Assembly: GCF_014596085.1 (NCBI RefSeq)
Contig: NZ_JACCJY010000003.1
Span: 248,001 to 312,000 of the forward strand
Direction: 5' to 3'
DNA length: 64,000 nt
DNA from: Azospirillum tabaci
GTDB lineage: Bacteria > Pseudomonadota > Alphaproteobacteria > Azospirillales > Azospirillaceae
The position numbers and the translations under genes are program-made. Under the pieces are notes generated by a model. That model saw only the letters and a list, made by a program, of their open reading frames with translations. It made no database searches and had not been told where the DNA came from. The stretch's first letter is position 1. Each line of letters begins with the position of its first letter. Of the stretch, positions 17,525 through 26,218 are shown piece by piece.

Positions 17525-20119
17525 TTGGCCGACCGCGATTCGCCCTTTCTTGACCCCAGCGCGCCCCCTCCACCGGGGCTGCGTCCGGTGCCGTTCCTCC
17601 AGGGGTCGCTGTTCGGCGAGGCCGACGCCATGGGCTATGGCCGCGGCGAGGTCTATGACGAGATGGTCACCGGGCAGGGCCGTCTGCGCCCGCACTGGCA
17701 GACCTTCATGGGCACGCTGGGTCCCCTCGACCCGGAGCTGATGGCCGAGAGGTGGGAGGAGGCGCGGCGCCTGCTGCACCAGAACGGCGTCACCTACAAC
17801 ATCTACGGCGATCCCAAGGGGATGGAGCGGCCCTGGCCGCTCGACATGGTGCCGCTGCTGATTCCATCCCACGAGTGGAAGGCGGTCGAATCGGGGCTGA
17901 TCCAGCGCGCCACGCTGCTGAACGCGGTGCTGGCCGACATCTACGGGCCGCAGACCCTGACGCGCAGCGGACGGCTGTCCCCGGCGGTCATCCACGCCGA
18001 TCCCGGATTCCGCCGCGCCGTGCACGGCATTGCGGTGCCCAACGACATCCACCTGCATTTCTACGCGGCGGACCTCGCCCGCGCGCCGGACGGGCGCTGG
18101 TGGGTGCTGTCCGACCGCACCCAGGCGCCGAGCGGCAGCGGCTACGCGCTGGAGAACCGGGCGGTGATGGCGAAGGTCCTGCCGGACAGCTTCCGCCATT
18201 GCCAGGTCGAGCGCCTGTCCCCCTTCTTCGAGGCGTACAAGGAGACGCTGCTGTCGCTGAGCCCGCGCCGCGACCAACCACGCATCGTTCTGCTGACGCC
18301 CGGCCCCTACAACGAAACCTATTTCGAGCACGTCTATCTGGCCCGCTACCTCGGCATCACGCTGGTGGAGGGGGCGGACCTGACCGTGCGCGACCGTCAG
18401 GTCTATCTGAAGACCCTGTCGGGACTGGAGCCGGTGGACGTCATCCTGCGCCGCCTGGACGCCGATTTCGCCGACCCGCTGGAGCTGCGCGCCGACAGCT
18501 CGCTGGGCGTGGCGGGGCTGATCGAGGCGGTGCGCGCCGGCAACGTGGTGGTGGCGAACGCGCTCGGCTCCGGCTTCATGGAATCCATGGCGGTCAAGCC
18601 GTCGCTGCCCATGCTCTGCCGCCATCTGCTGGGCGAAGAGTTGAAGATGCCGGGTGTCGCCGTCTGGTGGTGCGGCAACGACGACGAGCGCGCCTACGTC
18701 ATCGAGCATCTGGACGGGCTGGTGGTGAAGCCGGCCTTCCCGTCGCTGTCCTTCGAGCCGATCTTCGGCGCCGACCTGTCGGCGGGGGAACGCGCCGCGC
18801 TGGTCGAGCGCATCAAGGCCCGCCCCTGGTGCTACGTCGCGCAGGAGCGTCTGGCCCTGTCCACGGCGCCGGTCTGGCAGGGCGGTCGGCTGCAGCCGCG
18901 CCCGCTGGTGCTGCGCGTCTTCCTCTGCGCCCGTCCGGACGGCAGCTACACCGTCATGCCCGGCGGCCTGACCCGCGTGTCCACCGAATCCGGGAAGCTC
19001 GTCGTCTCCATGCAACGGGGCGGCGGCAGCAAGGACACCTGGATCCTGTCCGGGCGCCGGGCCGAGGCCACCCCGGCGATGCCGCGTCCGCAGCCGGCCC
19101 AGGAGCCGCAGCCGGCGCCCAAGGCGGCCTCCGCCGACCTGCCCAGCCGGGTCGCCGACAGCCTCTATTGGCTGGGCCGCTACGCGGAGCGGTCGGAGGG
19201 CACGGTGCGCCTGCTCCGTTCCACCCACTCCCGCCTGACCGACGGCAACGTGCCGGGCGCGTCGCTTCAGCTCCGCCCACTGCTCCATCTGATGGCCTGG
19301 GAGGGCATGATCCCCTGGGACCTGACGCGCGTTACGGCGCTCGGCGGCGGACGGGCATTGCGGGCGGCGCTCTACAGCTCCGTCGTCGATCCGGACCATC
19401 CCAACAGCCTTCGCGCCCAGGTGCAACGGGTGCACCGCACCGCCTATTCGGTGCGCGACCGCCTGTCGCTCGACATGTGGCGGGTGGTCACGATGCTGGA
19501 GCGGCAGAGCCAGCCACCGCCGCACAAGCTCGACGCCGCCGCCATGCTGCTGCGCTTGGACGACCTGATGACCTGCCTGGCCGCCATCGCCGGGCTGGAG
19601 CAGGAGAGCATGACTCGCGGCCAGGGCTGGCGGTTCCTCGACATCGGGCGGCGCATCGAACGGGCGCTCCACATCATCTCGGTGATGCGCGGCATCCAGG
19701 TCCACGCCCTCGACCGCCAGGACGAGCCGGTCCAGGTGGCGACGCTGAGCGTGCTGCTGGAGCTGGGGGAAAGCGTGATGACCTACCGGTCCCGCTACCT
19801 GACCAGCGTGCGCCGCCGCCCGGTTCTGGAGCTGCTGCTGGCCGACGAATCCAACCCGCGCGCTCTGGATTTCCAGCTGGCGGCGCTGGAACGGCATGTG
19901 GCGGCCCTGCCCAGCGGTTCGCAGGCCGTGCCGGGCGACACGGCCGCCTCGGCCCGCTCGATCCTGGGCGCCGCCCGCGCCTCGCTGCGCGCGCCGGACG
20001 CGTTGGACTCGGGCGCCGCCCTGCACACGCTGCTCGACTCGCTCGCCCTGTCGTTGCCTGAGATTTCCAACCTCCTGACCCACGCCTATTTCAGCCATGC
20101 CTTCGCCCGACCGGCCTGA
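17525..20119 (+). CDS. circularly permuted ATP-grasp ligase fused to alpha-E domain
   Basis: An 864-residue fusion. Residues about 20-510 are a circularly permuted type-2 ATP-grasp domain (DUF404/DUF407), with HADPGFRRAVHG, WWVLSDRTQAPSGSGYALENR, LLTPGPYNETYFEH and YVAQERLALSTAP. A Pro/Ala/Gln linker (about 515-535) leads to an alpha-E helical domain (about 537-860, starting PSRVADSLYWLGRYAERSEG). In many genomes the two halves are separate genes. The ligase is predicted to make an amide bond on a peptide; substrate unknown. The start is uncertain: I prefer the TTG at 17525, since upstream frame sequence is a shadow of the previous gene; the first ATG in good context is at 17630. The 3' end overlaps the next gene by 23 bases. 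Confidence 0.85.
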   Translation: MADRDSPFLDPSAPPPPGLRPVPFLQGSLFGEADAMGYGRGEVYDEMVTGQGRLRPHWQTFMGTLGPLDPELMAERWEEARRLLHQNGVTYNIYGDPKGMERPWPLDMVPLLIPSHEWKAVESGLIQRATLLNAVLADIYGPQTLTRSGRLSPAVIHADPGFRRAVHGIAVPNDIHLHFYAADLARAPDGRWWVLSDRTQAPSGSGYALENRAVMAKVLPDSFRHCQVERLSPFFEAYKETLLSLSPRRDQPRIVLLTPGPYNETYFEHVYLARYLGITLVEGADLTVRDRQVYLKTLSGLEPVDVILRRLDADFADPLELRADSSLGVAGLIEAVRAGNVVVANALGSGFMESMAVKPSLPMLCRHLLGEELKMPGVAVWWCGNDDERAYVIEHLDGLVVKPAFPSLSFEPIFGADLSAGERAALVERIKARPWCYVAQERLALSTAPVWQGGRLQPRPLVLRVFLCARPDGSYTVMPGGLTRVSTESGKLVVSMQRGGGSKDTWILSGRRAEATPAMPRPQPAQEPQPAPKAASADLPSRVADSLYWLGRYAERSEGTVRLLRSTHSRLTDGNVPGASLQLRPLLHLMAWEGMIPWDLTRVTALGGGRALRAALYSSVVDPDHPNSLRAQVQRVHRTAYSVRDRLSLDMWRVVTMLERQSQPPPHKLDAAAMLLRLDDLMTCLAAIAGLEQESMTRGQGWRFLDIGRRIERALHIISVMRGIQVHALDRQDEPVQVATLSVLLELGESVMTYRSRYLTSVRRRPVLELLLADESNPRALDFQLAALERHVAALPSGSQAVPGDTAASARSILGAARASLRAPDALDSGAALHTLLDSLALSLPEISNLLTHAYFSHAFARPA

Positions 20120-21077
20120 CCTCTCCCCGACCATAGCCGGCGCGGCCCCCGCCGATGAGCACTCCGGCGACGGATTCGGCGTGCGCTTCCGCGTGCGCCA
20201 CACGACCCGCTACGACTATGCCGAGGACGTGTCGGTGTCGCACCATCTGCTGCACCTAACGGCCCGCCCGCACCCGCGCCAGCGCGTCCGCCGATGTGCG
20301 CTGACCATCCTGCCGGGTCCGGCGGTGCAGTCGTCGCACACCGACTATTTCGGCAACACCGTCACCTACGTCGCGATGCAGGAGCCGCACCGGCAACTGG
20401 TCGTCACGGCGGAGAGCGAGGTGGAGGTCGGCCCGCCCCCGACGCTGGACGCCGCCTTAACCCCATCCTGGGAGCATGTGCGCGATGCGCTGGGCGGCCT
20501 GACCGGACCGGAGGACGGGGCGGAGGTGGTCCAGTACCGCTTCGACAGCACGCTGGTGGCGGCCAGCCCGACGCTGCAGGACTACGCCGCGCTGTCCTTC
20601 ACGCCCGGCCGCCCGGCAGCGGAGGCCGCGCTGGACCTGATGCAGCGCATCCACGACGATTTCACCTTCGACCCCACGGCGACGACGATCGCCACCCCGA
20701 TGGCCGAGGTGATGCGGCACCGCCGCGGCGTCTGCCAGGACTTCGCCCACATCGTGGTCGGCTGCGTGCGCGCCGTGGGTCTGCCCGCCCGCTACGTCTC
20801 TGGCTATCTGCGCACCTTGCCCCCGCCAGGCCGCCCGCGTCTGGTCGGCGCCGACGTCAGCCACGCCTGGGCGTCCGTCTGGTGCGGCGCCGAGGCCGGC
20901 TGGATCGACGTCTGCCCGACCAACGCGCGCCGCGCCGACCAGGACTTCATCACCATCGCATGGGGCCGCGACTACGACGACGTCAGCCCTGCCCGCGGCG
21001 TCCTGATGGGGGCCGCCGGCCACACGCTGTCCGTCAGCGTCGATGTCGAGCCGCTGGAGGAAGACGGGGCGCCCTGA
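20097..21077 (+). CDS. second transglutaminase-like protein of the ATP-grasp cluster
   Basis: A 326-residue protein with the bacterial transglutaminase N-terminal beta domain (about 30-115, FRVRHTTRYDYAEDVSVSHH) and a transglutaminase-like core. Cys213 (RRGVCQDFAH) and His256 (SHAWASVW) are in place, but the residue that is normally the catalytic Asp in the G-W-x-x-x-D-P-T-N motif is Cys273 (GWIDVCPTN), with an Asp two positions before. This is either a variant triad or a non-catalytic paralogue. The gene starts inside the end of the ATP-grasp/alpha-E gene, so they are translationally coupled. It is the last gene of the cluster. Confidence 0.88.
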   Translation: MPSPDRPDLSPTIAGAAPADEHSGDGFGVRFRVRHTTRYDYAEDVSVSHHLLHLTARPHPRQRVRRCALTILPGPAVQSSHTDYFGNTVTYVAMQEPHRQLVVTAESEVEVGPPPTLDAALTPSWEHVRDALGGLTGPEDGAEVVQYRFDSTLVAASPTLQDYAALSFTPGRPAAEAALDLMQRIHDDFTFDPTATTIATPMAEVMRHRRGVCQDFAHIVVGCVRAVGLPARYVSGYLRTLPPPGRPRLVGADVSHAWASVWCGAEAGWIDVCPTNARRADQDFITIAWGRDYDDVSPARGVLMGAAGHTLSVSVDVEPLEEDGAP

Positions 21078-21104
21078 TACGGTGCGGCCGTCATGTTCGG
21101 TCTT

Positions 21105-21230
21105 TCCAGCCCTCTCCCCTCCGGGGAGAGGGTGGCCCGGAGGGCCGGTGAGGGGGTTGTGCTTTTGCCGGACGTACCGCCACGCACATCCCCCTCACCC
21201 TAAACCCTCTCCCCAGAGGGGAGAGGGGAC
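21105..21230. repeat. nested palindromic extragenic element
   Basis: Two near-identical hairpins, CCCTCTCCCC-loop-GGGGAGAGGG (stems at about 21110-21132 and 21205-21227), flank a spacer and are joined by longer-range complementarity (GTGAGGGGG near 21148 with CCCCCTCAC near 21190). This kind of C/G-rich CCCTCTCC palindrome recurs between genes in many GC-rich proteobacteria. It lies between two converging operons and could also end transcription from both sides. Confidence 0.7.
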
Positions 21231-21279
21231 TTCGCTTCCATTCACACCGCTTATGAGATGCAACCCCTTGGCCGGATGG

Positions 21280-24200
21280 TCACTCCGCCGGCTGCGGGTG
21301 CGCGCCCGTGGGGTGGCTGGCGGAGCCGTCCACCGCCGGGAGGGGCTTCTTCTTCGCGATGTAGCTGTAGACCGTCGGCACCACGAACAGCGTCAGGAAG
21401 GTGCCCAGCAGCATGCCGCCGACGATCACCGCGCCGATGGCCTGCCGGCTCTCCGCACCCGCCCCATGGGCGTTGGCGAGCGGCACGGCGCCCAGAACCA
21501 TGGCGCCCGTGGTCATCAGGATCGGGCGCAGGCGCAGCACGGCGGCTTCCTCCACCGCCTTGCGGATGTCCACCCCCTCGCGCTGGAGCTGGTTGGCGAA
21601 CTCCACGATCAGGATGCCGTGCTTGGTGATGAGGCCGACGAGCGTCACCAACCCGATCTGGCTGTAGACGTTCATCGTCGCGCCGGTGAAATGCAGGGCG
21701 GCCAGCGCGCCGGTCATCGACAGCGGCACCGTCAGCATGATCACGAAGGGATCGATGAAGCTCTCGAACTGCGCCGCCAGCACCAGATAGATGAAGGCCA
21801 GCGCCAGGATGAAGACGAAATACAGGCCTGTCGCCGATTCCCGGAACTCGCGGCTCTGCCCCGCATAGTCGGTCTGGGCGGTGGCCGGCAGCACCCGGTT
21901 CGCCGCCTCCTGGAGATAGCCTAGCGCCTCACCCAGCGAGGTGCCCGGCGCCAGCGTGGCGGTGATGGTGACGGAGCGCAGCTTGTTGAAGTGGTTCAAC
22001 TCCTTGGGTGCCACTCGCTCCTCGATGCGGACGAGGTTGGCGAGCGAGATCATCGCCCCGGTGCTGGTGGCGACGCCCGCCTCCGCCGCCATGGTGGGCG
22101 TGCCGCGGACGTAGATGGAGGCGATGTCGTCCGGGTTGCGGCGGTCGACGTCGCCGACCTGGACCACCACGTCGTACTGCTTGCCCTCCTTCTTGAAACG
22201 GGTGACCTGCCGCCCGCCCAGCAGGGTCTCCAGAGTGCGGCCCACCGTCTCCACATCCACGCCGAGGTCGGCGGCCTTGTCGCGGTCGATGGTGATGCGC
22301 AGTTCCGGCTTGTTCAGCTTCAGGTCGGTGTCGAGGTTGGTCAGGCCGGGGAACTTCCGCGCCTCCGCCATCAGCCCGTCCACCATCTTCTGAAGCTCGT
22401 CGTAGGGCAGCGAGCTTTGGATGACGAAGTTCACCGGCTTGTCCACCGGGCTCTGCCCCAGCGACGGCGGGTTGGTGACGAAGGCCAGGATGCCGGGAAT
22501 GCCGAACATCTTGGGGAAGAGCTGGGCGGTGATCGCCTGCTGCTTCACGTCGCGCTCGTCCCAGTCGATCAGGCGGACGAAGGATATGCCCTGGTTGACC
22601 ACCGGGAAGCCGACCACGACGAAGAACTTCTCGACGATGGGGATCTGGCGGAACAGGTCCTCCATCCGCTTGGCGTAGCTTTCCGTGTAGTCGAGCGTCG
22701 AGCCCTCCGGCGCGATGGCGATGCCGACGATAGTGCCGCGGTCCTCGACCGGCGCCAGCTCCGACTTGAGCCCGGTGAACAGCGTGTAGCTGAGTCCCGC
22801 CACCACCGCACCGACCAGCAGCACCAGCGGGCGCGCCTTCAGCGACAGGCGGAGGATGGACCGGTAGCCATTGGTCAGCCCATTCAGCAGCCGCTCGATG
22901 GCGTTGTAGAGCGCGTTGTGCTTGGTCTGGTGCTTCAGCAGCTTCGAGCACATCATCGGCGACAGCGTCAGGGCGACGAAGCCCGACACGATCACCGCCC
23001 CCGCCAGCGTCAGCGCGAACTCGGAGAAGAGGCGGCCCGTGCGCCCGGTCATGAAGCCGATGGGCGCGTAGACCGCGGCCAGCGTGATGGTCATCGCGAT
23101 GACCGCGAAGCCGATCTCCCGCGACCCCTGCAACGCCGCCTGGAAGGGCGGCACGCCTTCCTCGATGTGGCGGTAAATGTTCTCCAGCATCACGATGGCG
23201 TCGTCCACGACGAGGCCGATGGCCAGCACCATGGACAGCAGCGTCAGCGTGTTGACCGAGAAGCCGAAGGCGTACATCAGCGCGAAGCCGCCGATCAGCG
23301 ACACCGGGATGGTCACCAGCGGCACCAGCGTGGCGCGGAAGCTGCGCAGGAAGACGAAGATGACCAGCACGACCAGGACGATGGCCTCGAAGATCGTGCT
23401 GAACACCGCGTCGATCGACTTGGCGATGAAGACGGAGCTGTCGTAGCCGACATCCACCCCCATGCCCTCCGGCAGGGCGGCGCGGATCTTCGGCAGCGCC
23501 TCGTTCACCGCCTTGGACACGTCCAGCGGGTTGGCGGTGGACTGCTTCACCACGCCGATGGCGACGGCGCCGCGCCCGTTGAAGCGGGCGCTGACCCGTT
23601 CGTCCCGCGCCCCCAGCTCGGCCCGGCCGACGTCCTTCAGCCGGACCAGATAGCCGCCGTCGTCGCGCAGGATGATGCGGTCGAACTCCTCCGGCGTGCG
23701 CAGGTCGGTCTCGGAGACGACGGTGAACTCCCGCGCCTTGCTCTCCACGCGGCCCGCCGGGATCTCGACGTTCTGCTTGCGCAGCGCGTTCTCAACGTCC
23801 TGCGGGGTGACGCGGTAGGCGGCCATGCGCTGCGGGTCGAGCCACAGCCGCATGGCGAAGCGCCGCTCGCCGAAGATCCGCACCTGGGCGACGCCGGGCA
23901 GGTTCTGCAGGCGGTCCTTGACGTAGCGGTCGGCGAAGTCCGTCACGTCCAGCGGCGAATGGCGGTCGGACGAGAATGCCAGGTAGATGATCGGCTGGGC
24001 GTCGGCCTCCACCTTTGCGATGACCGGCTCGTCGATCTCGTTGGGAAGCTGGGCGCGCACGCGGCCGACGCGGTCGCGCACGTCGCTGGCCGCCGTGTCG
24101 ACGTTGCGGTCCAGGCGGAAGCGCAGGGTGATCTGGCTCTTCTCCGCGCGGCTGATCGAGGACATCACGTCGATGCCCTCGATGCCCGACAGCGAGTCCT

Positions 24201-24402
24201 CCAGGATCTGGGTGACCTGGCTTTCGATGATCTCGGCCGACGCGCCCTTGTAGGTGGTTTCCACCGTGACGACGGGTTCGTCGATCTTCGGATACTCGCG
24301 CACCGACAGGCGCTGGTAGGACACGATGCCGATCAGCATGAGCGCAAGGCTCATGACCGTCGCCAGGACGGGCCGGCGGATGGAGATGTCGGAGAGGACC
24401 AT
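21280..24402 (-). CDS. RND-type multidrug efflux permease (HAE1 family)
   Basis: A 1040-residue inner-membrane proton antiporter. It starts MVLSDISIRRPVLATVMSLAL, the usual first transmembrane helix, and carries the paired proton-relay aspartates in GLVVDDAIVMLENIYRHI (helix 4), the NTLTLLSMVLAIG segment, and a second helical bundle from about 860 with LVGLITKHGILIVEFANQLQ. The substrate-binding porter domain begins SVREYPKIDEPVVTVET. It would export toxic compounds through a trimeric pump with the adaptor encoded four bases upstream and an outer-membrane channel encoded elsewhere. The start at 24402 was chosen over an upstream ATG because the family begins exactly there. Confidence 0.95.
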   Translation of the reverse strand: MVLSDISIRRPVLATVMSLALMLIGIVSYQRLSVREYPKIDEPVVTVETTYKGASAEIIESQVTQILEDSLSGIEGIDVMSSISRAEKSQITLRFRLDRNVDTAASDVRDRVGRVRAQLPNEIDEPVIAKVEADAQPIIYLAFSSDRHSPLDVTDFADRYVKDRLQNLPGVAQVRIFGERRFAMRLWLDPQRMAAYRVTPQDVENALRKQNVEIPAGRVESKAREFTVVSETDLRTPEEFDRIILRDDGGYLVRLKDVGRAELGARDERVSARFNGRGAVAIGVVKQSTANPLDVSKAVNEALPKIRAALPEGMGVDVGYDSSVFIAKSIDAVFSTIFEAIVLVVLVIFVFLRSFRATLVPLVTIPVSLIGGFALMYAFGFSVNTLTLLSMVLAIGLVVDDAIVMLENIYRHIEEGVPPFQAALQGSREIGFAVIAMTITLAAVYAPIGFMTGRTGRLFSEFALTLAGAVIVSGFVALTLSPMMCSKLLKHQTKHNALYNAIERLLNGLTNGYRSILRLSLKARPLVLLVGAVVAGLSYTLFTGLKSELAPVEDRGTIVGIAIAPEGSTLDYTESYAKRMEDLFRQIPIVEKFFVVVGFPVVNQGISFVRLIDWDERDVKQQAITAQLFPKMFGIPGILAFVTNPPSLGQSPVDKPVNFVIQSSLPYDELQKMVDGLMAEARKFPGLTNLDTDLKLNKPELRITIDRDKAADLGVDVETVGRTLETLLGGRQVTRFKKEGKQYDVVVQVGDVDRRNPDDIASIYVRGTPTMAAEAGVATSTGAMISLANLVRIEERVAPKELNHFNKLRSVTITATLAPGTSLGEALGYLQEAANRVLPATAQTDYAGQSREFRESATGLYFVFILALAFIYLVLAAQFESFIDPFVIMLTVPLSMTGALAALHFTGATMNVYSQIGLVTLVGLITKHGILIVEFANQLQREGVDIRKAVEEAAVLRLRPILMTTGAMVLGAVPLANAHGAGAESRQAIGAVIVGGMLLGTFLTLFVVPTVYSYIAKKKPLPAVDGSASHPTGAHPQPAE

Positions 24403-24406
24403 CGGC

Positions 24407-25540
24407 TCAGCTCCCCGCCGGCTTGTTGTTGATGACCACCACCGGGGCGCCGTCACGGATCTTCAACTGGCCGGCGGTCACCACCACGTCGCCGGGCTGC
24501 AGGCCGGCGGTGATCTCCACCTCGGCGTTGCGGCGCTCGCCCAGCGTGACCGTGGTCTGCACCGCCTTGCCATCCACCACCTTGAAGACGAACTGCTTGT
24601 TGCCGAAGGCGCTGACCGCCTGTTCGGGCACCAGCACGGCGTTCGGGGTCTGGTCCAGCGTCAGGGCCACCCGCGCGAACAGGCCGGGGCGCAGCGCGCC
24701 CTCCTTGTTGGGGACGCGGGCGCGGATCACCACGGCGCGGCCGTTCACATCGACCAGCGGGTCAATGGCGTAGACCGTGCCGTCGAAGGTCCGCCCGCCG
24801 AAGGAGTCCACGGCGACCTTCAGGGTCTGGCCGGTGCGGACGGTCGGCAGATACAGCTCCGGCACCCGGAAATCGAGCTTCAGGGTGTCGATGGCCTCCA
24901 GATTCACGATGTCCTTGCCTGCGGCCACCACGTCGCCCACCGAGACCTTGCGCAGGCCCAGCACGCCGTCGAAGGGCGCGGTCAGGGTCAGCTTCTCCAA
25001 CTGCGCCTTGGCGAGCTGCACCGCCGCCTCGTCGGACTGGAGCTTGGCGAGCGCCTGCTCACGGTTGCGGGCGGGGCCGGTGCGCTGGCGGTACAGCTCC
25101 TCGGCACGGGCCAGCTCGGCGCGGGAGAAGGCGATGCTCGCCTGCGCCTGGGCGAGCGTGGCGCGGGCGATGGAGTCGTCCAACCGGATCAGCACCGCTC
25201 CCTTCCTCACCGCCTGCCCCTCCTGGAAGGCGATCTCGGAGACCTTGCCCGCCACCTCGGGCCGGATGACCACCGACTCGCTGGACAGCAGCGAGCCGAC
25301 CGCGGTGACTTGGCGCGACACGGTGCCGGTCTTGACCGCCGATGCCTCCACCGGCATCGGTGGGGTGCCGCCCGGTGGTCCACCCGCCGCCGGCGCACCG
25401 GACGACGCGCCGCCGGGAGACGGAACCTTGCCGGCGAGAAGCGTGTTGATGGTTCCGCCCTGCTTGACGAAGTACCAATAGGCGCCGCCGCCGAGAGCGA
25501 CCAGGACCAGAAGGGCGACGATGCGAAGCGTGTGGCGCAT
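24407..25540 (-). CDS. RND efflux periplasmic adaptor (membrane fusion protein)
   Basis: A 377-residue adaptor with one N-terminal membrane anchor (MRHTLRIVALLVLVALGGG) and no lipobox. A Gly/Pro-rich linker is followed by the lipoyl-like halves (VTAVGSLLSSESVVIRPEVAG and LTAPFDGVLGLRKVSVGD), an alpha-hairpin rich in Ala/Leu/Gln between them, and beta-barrel/membrane-proximal segments (TPNAVLVPEQAVSAFG). It links the adjacent permease to an outer-membrane channel. The start at 25540 gives the clean anchor. It is the first gene of the two-gene unit, about 80 bases downstream of a palindromic operator. Confidence 0.93.
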   Translation of the reverse strand: MRHTLRIVALLVLVALGGGAYWYFVKQGGTINTLLAGKVPSPGGASSGAPAAGGPPGGTPPMPVEASAVKTGTVSRQVTAVGSLLSSESVVIRPEVAGKVSEIAFQEGQAVRKGAVLIRLDDSIARATLAQAQASIAFSRAELARAEELYRQRTGPARNREQALAKLQSDEAAVQLAKAQLEKLTLTAPFDGVLGLRKVSVGDVVAAGKDIVNLEAIDTLKLDFRVPELYLPTVRTGQTLKVAVDSFGGRTFDGTVYAIDPLVDVNGRAVVIRARVPNKEGALRPGLFARVALTLDQTPNAVLVPEQAVSAFGNKQFVFKVVDGKAVQTTVTLGERRNAEVEITAGLQPGDVVVTAGQLKIRDGAPVVVINNKPAGS

Positions 25541-25630
25541 GGATACGGAACCCGCACAGGCCCGCCGGCCCGCCGGACGGGCGTGCGGGGCGTTTCGTGT
25601 CAACCGGGCCGCTGTGATGGGCGGGCGGTA

Positions 25631-25652
25631 AACTGAACTATATCGTTCAGTT
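25631..25652. promoter_or_regulatory. palindromic operator, probably for a TetR-type repressor
   Basis: AACTGAAC and GTTCAGTT form a perfect 8-bp inverted repeat around TATATC, and a further half-copy TTCAGTT overlaps the right arm to 25657. Size, symmetry and placement upstream of an RND efflux operon fit a TetR/AcrR operator, but no such regulator is encoded nearby. Confidence 0.6.
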
Positions 25653-25682
25653 CAGTTCCGGAGTCGAGACGGTTGCAAGGGT

Positions 25683-26051
25683 TCAGGCGCGGGAGCGCGG
25701 CGGTTCGGGTTGCACGACGCGGCCCTTTTCCATGTCCAGCCGCGCGCCATCGGGAAGAATCATCGTCAAATCAGCGGGTTGACCGGGGCCTACCGCATTG
25801 CAGCAGCCGCGCGGACGAACCGGTCCGCCATCGAGGCAAAGGCCGGGCGCGCAGCAGGGCGCCTCGCCCGCCGGTAGAACCGCACGAATCCGATCGCCTT
25901 CAATGCGAACGTCGGCCAGCAAGACCCCGTCCGCTCCGGGTGGCGGCGTGCCTTCCCCGAGGTCCGGGCATTCGATGCGGGCGCGCTTCAACCAGAACTT
26001 CCCGGACGCCAGCAATCGTGCGAGCAAGCAGGCGGAGGTGGACGCGCTCAT
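25683..26051 (-). pseudogene. internally deleted cytosine deaminase/amidohydrolase remnant
   Basis: The 122-codon frame reads like the two ends of an amidohydrolase of the cytosine-deaminase type without its middle. The first part (FWLKRARIECPDLGEGTPPP, LLADVRIEGDRIRAVLPAGE, then CLDGGPVRP) matches the N-terminal composite sheet up to just before the metal-binding HxH motif. It then jumps into NAVGPGQPADLTMILPDGA and a final strand, as at the C-terminal end of such enzymes. The metal ligands and the whole barrel, about 300 residues, are missing, so it cannot be an active deaminase. It may still be translated. Confidence 0.55.
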
Positions 26052-26218
26052 TCCCCGATCCGATGAAGTGGCGGCAAGGCTGTCGTTCGACCGACGGCTC
26101 AGCCTGTCACGGAAGCGTAAAGGAAGTTTTGCTCTGGTTGGACTCTTGAAGACATCCGGAAAATCGGCGATGTGACAATCCTTGGTCCTTCCGACCTTCG
26201 CGTCCCAAGGGGTGCCCG

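Noticed and set aside
13794..17573. Very long minus-strand open frame across the first transglutaminase gene
   Set aside because: It is the antisense shadow of a GC-rich coding gene. The residues are His/Arg/Gly/Val/Gln-rich and show no domain. Only its 3' part, from 13793 down, has real protein character.
17246..20203. 985-codon minus-strand frame antisense to the ATP-grasp/alpha-E gene
   Set aside because: Composition typical of a shadow frame, no motifs, and it runs through the gene border.
21991..24432. 813-codon plus-strand frame antisense to the RND permease
   Set aside because: Extreme Asp/Arg/His/Gln bias and no recognisable domain, while the minus strand encodes a complete permease.
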